Source: an uncultured Chlorobiales bacterium (GTDB lineage: Bacteria; Bacteroidota; Chlorobiia; Chlorobiales; Thermochlorobacteraceae). From it: a DNA stretch of 11,990 bases. The notes below the pieces were generated by a model, which did not search any database, had not been told where the DNA came from, and saw nothing but the letters and a program-made list of their open reading frames with translations. Position numbers and translations under genes: made by a program. The stretch covers positions 1 to 11,990 of the forward strand of contig CALGMC010000333.1 in the NCBI GenBank assembly GCA_937959145.1, given 5' to 3'. Positions 5,879-11,990 of the stretch are shown here, in pieces. How positions within the stretch are numbered: the stretch's first letter is position 1; the number at the start of each line of letters is the position of its first letter.

Positions 5879-7659
5879 CAACTTATCAACTTCACTTCTC
5901 TCATTCCTCGCACGGCATTGCAAATCCAAATTCGCTCGGCATTTCTTAAATCCTCCAAATGCAGAACGCGCTCGCTTGCATGATGATAGGTTTCTAAAAC
6001 GTGAGCGCGATAGACACCGGCTAAAATGCCCGAAGAAATCGGCGGCGTATAGAGCCGTCCTTCTTTTTCAACAAATACATTGCTGATTGCACCCTCCGAT
6101 ACTTCCCCTCGCTCATTGAGAAAAATGAAATCGGCTAAGCCCAATCGCCGCGCCAACTGCGACGCCTCGTCGTATATCTGACGCCTCGTTGTTTTGTGAT
6201 AGAAAAATTTGTCGGCGGAATTGGTTCGCACCTCCGCAATCGCCACCGCACAAAGTCCATCTGTCGGTTCAATCGACTCATGGCTCACTTCCACCTGCCC
6301 CGACTTCGCCACACTCACGCGCACTTTGTAAAGCGTTTTTGCGTCGAGCGTTTTTGCGTATTGCATAAGCGTTGCACGAAGCGACATTTCATCGAGATTA
6401 AATTCAAAATATGCCGCCGAGTCTTTAAGACGCGCAAGATGCTTTTCAAGCAGACAGTAACGCCCGTGAAACTTCATTGATTCAATGAGCGCGAAGTCTT
6501 CTGTCGGCTTCGTTAAGAAATTTGCTTTAAGCAAACACTCGTCGTATTCGGTTTGGCTTTCGGAGTCAATCGTAACGCCGCTTCCGATTCCCATTTCTCC
6601 AACAAGAGAACTTACGCTCTTATTTTCAACGACCACTGTGCGAATGGCAACGCTAAAACACGTCTCTTTTTGCGGCGAGATGAATCCGATTGCACCCGTG
6701 TAAATACCTCTCGGCTCACGTTCAAGTTCAGAGATAATTTCCATCGCGCGAATTTTCGGCGCACCTGTAATTGAGCCGCATGGAAAAATGGCTTCAAAAA
6801 TTTCTTTGAACGTGATGCCGTCTTTGAGTTCGCCGCGCACGGTTGAGGTCATTTGGAAGAGCGTTTGGAATCGCTCAACATCAAAGAGGCTTGGAACGGT
6901 GATTGACCCTGTTTTGCAGATGCGTCCGAAATCGTTGCGAATGAGGTCCACAATCATCAAGTTTTCGGCGCGATTTTTTTCATCGTCTTTCAGCCATGTT
7001 GCAACAGATTCGTCTTCGGCGGTTGTGCGTCCGCGTGGCGCAGTGCCTTTCATCGGCTTGGATTCAATGATGCCGTCCTTGATACGAAAAAAAAGTTCCG
7101 GAGAAAATGAGAGCACTGCTTGCTTGCCTAAATTGAGAAATGCGGCGTAGGCAACGGATTGCTTTTCGCGCAAACTCTCGTAAAGTTCAACGGCGTTGCC
7201 TTGAAAGTCAAACAAGAGTTTTCCCGTAAAATTCACTTGATAGACATCGCCCGCTTCGATATACGCCAAAATTCTATCGATTGCATTTGCGTAATTTTCT
7301 TTTGAAAGATTGAACCCGACTTGTTGCGCAACGCCTTGCTTGTGATTGAATTGAACCGACGGATTTACCATCGGCGCGTCATATTCGCCGAACCAAATAA
7401 GCGGGAGCGACCTTGCAACAGGCCTGTGTTGAAGTTTTTTCTCGAATGCAAAACCTGCGTCGTAACTCATGTAACCTGCGAGCCACTTTCCGCGTTGGTG
7501 CGCGTCCTCTATTTGTTCAAGCGCGGCGTGCACTTCTGAAAGCGACTTGGCTTCAATGATGCGCTGAGGCTCTTGGAAAAAGAGCGATTTTTGATTCTCG
7601 CCGTCTGGTTTTGAAGTTTCTAAAAAAATGCTGTAAGGCTTTTCAAAGAGGTCGCGCAT
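5875..7659 (-). CDS. pabBC: Fused aminodeoxychorismate synthase component I / 4-amino-4-deoxychorismate lyase (PabB-PabC)
   Basis: Two enzymes of p-aminobenzoate (folate) synthesis in one 594-residue chain. Residues 1 to about 385 are PabB: PMKGTAPRGR at 202-211 carries K204, the PabB-type lysine where anthranilate synthase TrpE has alanine; VDLIRNDFGRI at 237-247, GSITGAPKIRAMEI at 295-308 and EYDECLLKAN at 371-380 follow. Residues from about 395 are PabC, a class IV PLP aminotransferase-fold lyase: SMKFHGRYCLLEKHLARL at 394-411, probable PLP-lysine K489 in YHKTTRRQIYD, then DFIFLNERGEVSEGAISNVF at 510-529. The fusion is a known architecture. The amidotransferase partner PabA is not in the window. 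No Shine-Dalgarno precedes the ATG at 7659. The end overlaps the kinase gene tail to tail, leaving no room for a separate terminator. Confidence 0.95.
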   Translation of the reverse strand: MRDLFEKPYSIFLETSKPDGENQKSLFFQEPQRIIEAKSLSEVHAALEQIEDAHQRGKWLAGYMSYDAGFAFEKKLQHRPVARSLPLIWFGEYDAPMVNPSVQFNHKQGVAQQVGFNLSKENYANAIDRILAYIEAGDVYQVNFTGKLLFDFQGNAVELYESLREKQSVAYAAFLNLGKQAVLSFSPELFFRIKDGIIESKPMKGTAPRGRTTAEDESVATWLKDDEKNRAENLMIVDLIRNDFGRICKTGSITVPSLFDVERFQTLFQMTSTVRGELKDGITFKEIFEAIFPCGSITGAPKIRAMEIISELEREPRGIYTGAIGFISPQKETCFSVAIRTVVVENKSVSSLVGEMGIGSGVTIDSESQTEYDECLLKANFLTKPTEDFALIESMKFHGRYCLLEKHLARLKDSAAYFEFNLDEMSLRATLMQYAKTLDAKTLYKVRVSVAKSGQVEVSHESIEPTDGLCAVAIAEVRTNSADKFFYHKTTRRQIYDEASQLARRLGLADFIFLNERGEVSEGAISNVFVEKEGRLYTPPISSGILAGVYRAHVLETYHHASERVLHLEDLRNAERIWICNAVRGMREVKLISC

Positions 7660-7770
7660 TGGATAAAATTTTTAAGGGCATGCGGAATTTTTGCGAGTTT
7701 ATTTTATTTTGACGAAACTCCTTAATCGTTAGAGTAAATTTCGTTCAAACTTCGTCGTTCTCGACACGCA

Positions 7771-8547
7771 ATGCGATATACACTACTTCTCTATTTATTT
7801 GTTCTCCTAACAATAGGTATCATTTCTGGTTGCGGAGGCTCAAAAGAGGTGGCAAAAACAACGCCAAAACCTGAACCGCCGCCGATTGATACAACCTCCC
7901 AAATCGTTGATGAGCTTGATTATGTTGCAATCACGACCGATACGCGCATCAACCCTGTGATGACGCTCCGATTTAATATGCTTTCCGACGGCGGCTATTC
8001 AATGGAAGTGAATCGCGATACCGTGCTCGGCTGTCAGTTTTCCGTTCCGAAAAATTGGTCTGGCTCGCGCCGTCAGTATGAAAACTTGATTAACTTTTTT
8101 GGCAACGAAAAAATTAGCATCACGATTTCCGTCGCCTACCGCACATTTGATTCCACAGGCATTTGGGCGCAAGTTCAAGAAGCCCTTTCGTTCGGCAAGA
8201 ATCAACTGTTGCGAAGCGATTGGCGATTGGATTCACTCTTTGAAGCGGAGCGTGGCTGGCGTCAGTCCTACTACTCACGGTGCGACTTCAACGGTCGGCA
8301 GTATAACATGGGCTTCTTTGAGCGCGACAGTTTGCAATATAATGTCATCATCGACCACCCATTAGGCACACTCACCGACGGCGAAGCACAAGCCATCAAT
8401 TATACGCTGGCGACTTTTGCCTTTCTCAATCCTCCAACGGTTAAAATCCCGCCACCCGTCGGCAATATCGGCGCGCCACCACCACAAGCGGCAAAAGAAG
8501 ACGAAAAACCAAAGAAGAAATCTAAAAAATCAAAAACTAAACGTTGA
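7771..8547 (+). CDS. Hypothetical lipoprotein with a lysine-rich C-terminal tail
   Basis: A 258-residue protein with no family I can name. A signal peptide (MRYTLLLYLFVLLTIGIISG) ends in the lipobox ISG-C, with C21 as the lipidated residue; GG at +2/+3 does not argue for inner-membrane retention. A short proline-rich linker (about 31-40) follows. The body, about residues 45-220, mixes strands and helices: FSVPKNW followed later by EAQAINYTLATFAF vaguely recalls the PsbP/DcrB type of fold, but this is a guess. The end turns proline-rich and then strongly basic (KPKKKSKKSKTKR). The gene is divergent from pabBC across 111 bp. A near-match to a -7 box (TAAATTTC, 7735-7742) lies upstream, with a TTG 23 bp before it; weak. 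No Shine-Dalgarno is seen. Confidence 0.85.
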   Translation: MRYTLLLYLFVLLTIGIISGCGGSKEVAKTTPKPEPPPIDTTSQIVDELDYVAITTDTRINPVMTLRFNMLSDGGYSMEVNRDTVLGCQFSVPKNWSGSRRQYENLINFFGNEKISITISVAYRTFDSTGIWAQVQEALSFGKNQLLRSDWRLDSLFEAERGWRQSYYSRCDFNGRQYNMGFFERDSLQYNVIIDHPLGTLTDGEAQAINYTLATFAFLNPPTVKIPPPVGNIGAPPPQAAKEDEKPKKKSKKSKTKR

Positions 8548-8681
8548 TAAGGAGGTTAGAGTTCTTTTAAGTCTGATTTGTTCTTTCGCCTGTTTAGTCT
8601 TCATAAACGAGAACATTGTCGTAAGAGCCACTTACAGAGGATTCACGACCTCGTTTGTAACGCTTAAAACAGCACCTTACC

Positions 8682-9359
8682 ATGACGCTTACCGATTTAG
8701 AACTTTTACGGCTTGTGGACACAGGGGAAAATCAGCACATTGAATTTAAGCGACTCGTCCACTCTCCCGAAAAAATCGCAAAATCCATCTCTGCTTTCGC
8801 CAATACTTCTGGTGGCACCATTCTCATCGGCGTTGACGACGACAAGCGTATTGTCGGAATTGAGAGCGAGAAGGAAACAGCCGAAATCATTTGGGAGGCG
8901 GCGAACGATTTTATTCACCCCGCCGTGCCTTTCGAGACCGATGTGATTGAGTTTCGCGGACGCGATGTCTTGGCGGTCATTGTTGAAGAAAGTAGCACAA
9001 AACCTCACTTTCACCTTTCTGAAACGAGAGACCCGAAAACCTTTAAGAAGGTCATTGAGCGTAAAGTCTATCTGCGAAACAACGATAAAAATCTCATCGC
9101 CGCACCCGAAGCCGTTCAACTCTTGAAAGCCGAACATCGTCCGATTCGCATTTCCTTCGGCGATAATGAACGCACACTGATGAAGTATTTGAACACTTAT
9201 CACCGCATTACGCTCGTTGAATACAGCCGATTAGTTAATGTGTCTAATCGCCGAGCGGCGCGCATTTTAGTTTCATTGGTGCGGGCGGGCGTGATTCATT
9301 TGCACATGGACGGCAAAAACTGCTTCTACACGCTCAAGCATCTCGCCGCCAGCGCGTAA
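8682..9359 (+). CDS. Schlafen-type AlbA_2 domain protein with C-terminal winged helix
   Basis: A 225-residue putative DNA- or nucleotide-binding regulator. Seen: the AlbA_2 signature in order, namely ENQHIEFKR at 16-24, AFANTSGGTILIGVDDD at 38-54, and KVYLRNNDKNLIAAPE at 128-143, the usual end of the domain. Residues about 160-220 look like a winged helix: LMKYLNTYHRITLVEYSRL, VSNRRAARILVSLVRAGVI, then a short wing ending in FYTLKH. The ATPase or HATPase_c_4 part found in longer relatives is absent, so this is a short form. Such proteins are often annotated as transcriptional regulators; some Schlafen-domain proteins act in nucleic-acid defence, but nothing here points to that. The gene begins 134 bp after the lipoprotein stop, with no Shine-Dalgarno before the ATG and no clear promoter. 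It may be co-transcribed with the lipoprotein. Confidence 0.85.
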   Translation: MTLTDLELLRLVDTGENQHIEFKRLVHSPEKIAKSISAFANTSGGTILIGVDDDKRIVGIESEKETAEIIWEAANDFIHPAVPFETDVIEFRGRDVLAVIVEESSTKPHFHLSETRDPKTFKKVIERKVYLRNNDKNLIAAPEAVQLLKAEHRPIRISFGDNERTLMKYLNTYHRITLVEYSRLVNVSNRRAARILVSLVRAGVIHLHMDGKNCFYTLKHLAASA

Positions 9360-9387
9360 AGGGTGCTAAACGCGCATACTTCTTCTC

Positions 9388-9413
9388 AAAAAAACCTATT
9401 TCATCATAGGCTT
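9388..9413 (-). terminator. Intrinsic terminator of the FTR / beta-barrel operon
   Basis: On the minus strand, CCTAT (9410-9406) pairs with ATAGG (9399-9395) around loop GATGAA, and TTTTTTT (9394-9388) follows. A G·U and two A-T pairs can lengthen the stem. It lies about 70 nt after the beta-barrel gene's stop codon. On the plus strand the same hairpin is not followed by a T run, so it should not stop transcription of the AlbA_2 gene efficiently. Confidence 0.6.
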
Positions 9414-9479
9414 GACATTTTATCCCTCTAACTAAATTGCCTTGCAACGCTCAACTTTTCACGCCTACATTTCAGCCGC

Positions 9480-10142
9480 TTACCACAAATACAAGCCAAG
9501 TGTTAAGAAGCCTTGCGAGAAAAATCCAATCTTTGTTTGTTCGGGTGCGTCAATGCGCGTGCCGTTAGAAAGGGTGCTCGTGGCTGTGGTTCTTTGATAA
9601 ACGGCGCGATACTCTGCCGCGAAACTTACTTGCTCGAAGAGGAAAAATTCCGCGCCTAAAATCCCTGCAATGCCAAACCCATTGCGCACAGCAGAGGATT
9701 CACTTCCACTTTGCGTTCTTGAAAATGACCCTCTGCTATATCCAATCAATCCGCCGAAATATGGAGAGAGCCGTTTGTTGTGCAAGTGCACTTCCGCACC
9801 GCCTTCCACGCCAATCGTGGTTAAGGTTTCAGTGAACTCTGCGATAGAACCTGATTGCGCTTGCGACGACGTTTCACGTGCAAAGGTGAGCGCGGCACGC
9901 ACAGCGACATTCTCCGCTGTGAAGTATTTTCCACCGATACCGCTGACCGTAATCGTGCTTGCGCCGCTGGCGTCGCGAGGGGTTTCAACTGCGCCAAGTC
10001 CGCCTGTCGCCAAGTTGCCGAAGCCGCTGAACTGAAACAGCAGTGCGGCGTCTTGATATTTGGTTTTCGCCGTTATCTCTTGCGCCTCAACTTGCGACAG
10101 AGCATAAAGCAAGACGCAAACAATCACTACACTTCTCACCAT
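9480..10142 (-). CDS. Outer-membrane beta-barrel protein, function unknown
   Basis: A 220-residue secreted protein. A signal peptide covers residues 1-20, with likely cleavage after VEA before QEITAKTK. The mature part is made of alternating polar and hydrophobic stretches that read as amphipathic strands, such as VAVRAALTFARE, SPYFGGLIGYSRG, VSFAAEYRAVYQR and FLTLGLYLW, separated by polar loops rich in S, T and Q. It ends in an aromatic residue (W220), the usual C-terminal signal for outer-membrane insertion. Size and pattern suit a small barrel of about eight strands (OmpA/OmpW-like fold), but I cannot assign a family function. Its ATG lies 2 nt after the TAA of the upstream ferredoxin:thioredoxin reductase gene (TAAACATG), so translation is probably coupled. 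A terminator follows at 9388-9413. Confidence 0.85.
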   Translation of the reverse strand: MVRSVVIVCVLLYALSQVEAQEITAKTKYQDAALLFQFSGFGNLATGGLGAVETPRDASGASTITVSGIGGKYFTAENVAVRAALTFARETSSQAQSGSIAEFTETLTTIGVEGGAEVHLHNKRLSPYFGGLIGYSRGSFSRTQSGSESSAVRNGFGIAGILGAEFFLFEQVSFAAEYRAVYQRTTATSTLSNGTRIDAPEQTKIGFFSQGFLTLGLYLW

Positions 10143-10144
10143 GT

Positions 10145-10543
10145 TTATGTGCCTTGCTTTACCTTTGCGCCTTCTCGTCCTTTTTCAGGCGTTGGGTCTT
10201 TGACAAGACCGTAAATTTGCCGTCCCTCGTGGTCTTCGGGCAAGTATTCCGTAATCGGCAATCCCTCTTGATTGACAAAGAGCAAGCAGTGGCAATACTT
10301 GTAAAGTTTCATTTCTTCGCAAGCACAAATCCACTCGCGTTTTTGCGCTTCGGCTTTTTTATCGGCGTAAAAATTACAGGGACAAAGCGGCTTGCCAAGT
10401 TCATCGACATGTTGCGCTAAACCTTTGACGACCACTTCGGTTACGGATTTATCGGGGTGCGGAAAGGTGCCAGACTTTTGCCAATAATGCTCAACATATT
10501 TCCACATTTTGTTGAGCGAGGCTTCGGTAGGTTCTTTTGCCAT
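10145..10543 (-). CDS. Ferredoxin:thioredoxin reductase catalytic (beta) subunit homologue
   Basis: The known family passes electrons from ferredoxin through a [4Fe-4S] cluster and an active-site disulfide to thioredoxin. This 132-residue protein keeps the full cysteine framework: C54-P-C56, sixteen residues, C73-A-C75, eight residues, C84-H-C86. By alignment with the cyanobacterial and plant enzymes, C54, C73, C75 and C84 would hold the cluster, and C56 and C86 would be the redox pair. The conserved FYADKKAEA, W71 and CHCLLF are present. The middle motif is CAC, not the common CPC. No variable (alpha) subunit, thioredoxin or ferredoxin gene is nearby; many non-photosynthetic homologues also lack the alpha subunit. 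The C-terminal 20 residues are charged. It is the first gene of a two-gene operon with the outer-membrane protein. No Shine-Dalgarno precedes the ATG at 10543. Confidence 0.93.
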   Translation of the reverse strand: MAKEPTEASLNKMWKYVEHYWQKSGTFPHPDKSVTEVVVKGLAQHVDELGKPLCPCNFYADKKAEAQKREWICACEEMKLYKYCHCLLFVNQEGLPITEYLPEDHEGRQIYGLVKDPTPEKGREGAKVKQGT

Positions 10544-10621
10544 TTCTGTTGCTCATTTGAATTGTTAGGTAACAAAATTTTGGCGAAATAAAAATATCAG
10601 AACTGCGCAAAAAATTTTACA

Positions 10622-10637
10622 TTTGCTTCAAAGCAAA
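10622..10637. repeat. Perfect 16-bp palindrome-like repeat upstream of the FTR gene
   Basis: TTTGCTT and AAGCAAA form a perfect 7-bp inverted repeat around a 2-bp centre (CA). It is in the 232-bp divergent region between the FTR homologue and the glycosyltransferase, about 80 bp before the FTR start. An overlapping second inverted repeat (CTTCAA/TTGAAG) begins inside it. The dimensions suit a dimeric regulator's operator, which is inference. The rest of this AT-rich region (10544-10775) shows no gene and no clear promoter. Confidence 0.35.
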
Positions 10638-10775
10638 CTTGAAGAATTCTCTCTACCTGCAACATTCACCACGACTGACACAGTATAACACTGCTGCATT
10701 TTTATTACCAATAACTACGACGAGACTTCACGCGTCGAGTTGTCAAATAAACTTGTTGTAAACTGTTTTTTAGTT

Positions 10776-11990
10776 ATGACATCATCTCATCTCGTATCTC
10801 TGCAGTCGCTTTCCTCGTTCAATTCGGAGCGCGCACAATCGCAAGCGTCGGACAAAGCGATAAAAAAAGTTTTAATTATCGCTTACTACTTCCCACCGAT
10901 GGGGCTTTCAGGAGTTCAACGCACGCTCAAATTCGTGAAGTATTTGCCCGAATTTGGTTGGAAGCCAATTGTGCTGACCATTACGCCAACCGCCTACTAC
11001 GCCTACGACGAAACGCTTCTGAAAGAACTTGACACAAATCCAATCGAGATTCATCGCACGGAAACGAAAGATGTTACGAAAACTGCAGCATCGCTCTCGA
11101 GCTCTCAACAGTTCAAACTGCCGGGCGAATTTATGCGTCGCCTAATAAGCCTTGCCAGCCAAACTTTTTTCATTCCTGACAACAAAATCGGTTGGAAGAA
11201 ATTCGCTCTTCAAAAAGCCGACGAGATTTTTGCACAACATGGCGACATCGACCTTATTTTTTCAACTGCGCCGCCTTTTACTTCTCACCTCATCGCGCTT
11301 GAACTCCGCAAGAAGTATCAACTGCCAACGGTCATCGATTTCAGAGACCCATGGGTTGAAAATCCGCTTCATTTTTATCCGACGCCACTTCACCTTCGGG
11401 CGCATCAACGCTTGGAAGAAACCGTCGTTTTAGGCGTTGATAAAATCATCACGGTGAATCGCGCACTCAAAGAGCACTTCTTACGAACCTATCGTGGAAA
11501 ACTTACGCATAACGACATTGCCATCATCACGCATGGCTACGACGCGAAAGATTTTGCACTCGTGCCCAAAGCGCGCGTCAATAGTGGCAAGTTTCGGTTC
11601 CTTCATTCAGGCACTTTACACAGTTCGGAACGCTCACCAAAGCCATTTTTCTTGGGCTTGAAAAAAGCCATTGAACAAAATCCCGAACTCGGTGAAAAAG
11701 TCGAAGCGCGGTTTGTGGGCTTGTTCCCGACCGAATACATGAAGTTTGCAAAGTCGTTGGGGCTTGACGGATTGGTTCAAGTCGAAGGCTACAAATCGCA
11801 TCACGACGCACTCGCGGAAAATTTTCAAGCCGATGTGCTTTGGGCAACGCAATCCGCTGTCAAACACATTGAAACCATCACACAAAGCAAACTTTTTGAA
11901 TATGTCGCTTGCGAGCGAACACTCTTTGGCATTGTGCCTGATGGCGCATCGAAGCAGTTCATTTTGGAAGCCAATGGCGTTGTGGCTCAC
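10776..11990 (+). CDS. GT4-type glycosyltransferase, first 405 residues (runs off right edge)
   Basis: A predicted GT-B-fold, family-4-like sugar transferase, probably for cell-surface polysaccharide or glycolipid. Seen: the first Rossmann strand and glycine loop KVLIIAYYFPPMGLSGVQR at 31-49, then LKFVKYLPEFGWKPIVLT; IFSTAPPFTSHLIALEL at 161-177; VIDFRDPWVENP at 186-197; IITVNRALKEHF at 224-235 and ITHGYDAKDF at 251-260 near the domain junction; FRFLHSGTLH at 273-282 opening the C-terminal domain; and SKLFEYVACE at 371-380, the usual nucleotide-sugar-binding segment. The frame is open to the last base, so only a short C-terminal part is missing. The ATG at 10776 leaves an unusual 28-residue polar, serine-rich N-terminal extension; family members normally begin a few residues before the first strand, but no ATG or GTG lies there. 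Acceptor and donor cannot be told from the sequence. Confidence 0.92.
   Translation, partial: MTSSHLVSLQSLSSFNSERAQSQASDKAIKKVLIIAYYFPPMGLSGVQRTLKFVKYLPEFGWKPIVLTITPTAYYAYDETLLKELDTNPIEIHRTETKDVTKTAASLSSSQQFKLPGEFMRRLISLASQTFFIPDNKIGWKKFALQKADEIFAQHGDIDLIFSTAPPFTSHLIALELRKKYQLPTVIDFRDPWVENPLHFYPTPLHLRAHQRLEETVVLGVDKIITVNRALKEHFLRTYRGKLTHNDIAIITHGYDAKDFALVPKARVNSGKFRFLHSGTLHSSERSPKPFFLGLKKAIEQNPELGEKVEARFVGLFPTEYMKFAKSLGLDGLVQVEGYKSHHDALAENFQADVLWATQSAVKHIETITQSKLFEYVACERTLFGIVPDGASKQFILEANGVVAH

Noticed and set aside
8549..8556. Strong Shine-Dalgarno-like AAGGAGG just after the lipoprotein stop
   Set aside because: No start codon follows at a usable distance and no short reading frame begins there; most genes here lack such sites, so it looks like chance.
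8706..9203. 165-residue minus-strand frame opposite the AlbA_2 gene
   Set aside because: The plus-strand frame has clear domain motifs; the antisense frame has none and is a typical shadow.
9412..9440. TTGACA with TAAATT about 15 bp downstream, resembling a sigma-70 promoter on the plus strand
   Set aside because: Spacing is short, no plus-strand gene follows (the next gene is on the minus strand), and the better-supported promoter here is of the TAnnTTTG type.
1..11990. Search for insertion sequences, CRISPR arrays, integrases, toxin-antitoxin pairs and attachment sites, including at the 3' end of tRNA-Thr
   Set aside because: No direct-repeat arrays, transposase motifs or duplicated tRNA ends were seen; the window appears to be stable core chromosome.

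Overview
The window reads as ordinary chromosomal DNA from a Gram-negative bacterium. The best fit is the Bacteroidota/Chlorobiota group; a Chloroherpeton- or Thermochlorobacter-like lineage is a guess. Reasons: a predicted outer-membrane beta-barrel and lipoprotein; almost no Shine-Dalgarno sequences before start codons; a tRNA promoter of the Bacteroidota type (TTG, 19 bp, TATATTTG); and an F1 beta gene (atpD) not preceded by atpG. Base composition and codon use look uniform, and I see no insertion sequence, phage gene, integrase or CRISPR array.

Left part (1-2567, all minus strand): the first 269 codons of atpD, a tRNA-Thr(CGU) with a promoter and a terminator-like hairpin, and a complete histidine ammonia-lyase gene (hutH). 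A 189-bp divergent region with nested inverted repeats separates hutH from the next operon.

Centre (2757-5878, plus strand): a three-gene partner-switching module. It encodes a membrane-anchored GAF-PP2C (RsbU/SpoIIE-type) phosphatase, a STAS anti-sigma-factor antagonist, and a GHKL serine kinase/anti-sigma factor. All catalytic signatures are intact, but no sigma factor or other target is encoded nearby. The kinase gene ends in a 4-bp tail-to-tail overlap with a minus-strand gene for a fused aminodeoxychorismate synthase/lyase (PabB-PabC), which makes p-aminobenzoate for folate.

Right part (7771-11990): a lipoprotein with a lysine-rich tail and a Schlafen-type AlbA_2/winged-helix protein lie on the plus strand. 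A minus-strand pair follows: a ferredoxin:thioredoxin reductase catalytic-subunit homologue and, 2 nt after its stop, an outer-membrane beta-barrel gene ended by an intrinsic terminator. Last is the start of a GT4-type glycosyltransferase that runs off the right edge.

Most of the window is recognisable housekeeping or regulatory DNA. The items that most deserve a second look are the orphan partner-switching module with its unclassified multi-pass membrane input domain, the tRNA-Thr/hairpin/atpD arrangement, and the thioredoxin-reductase/beta-barrel gene pair.
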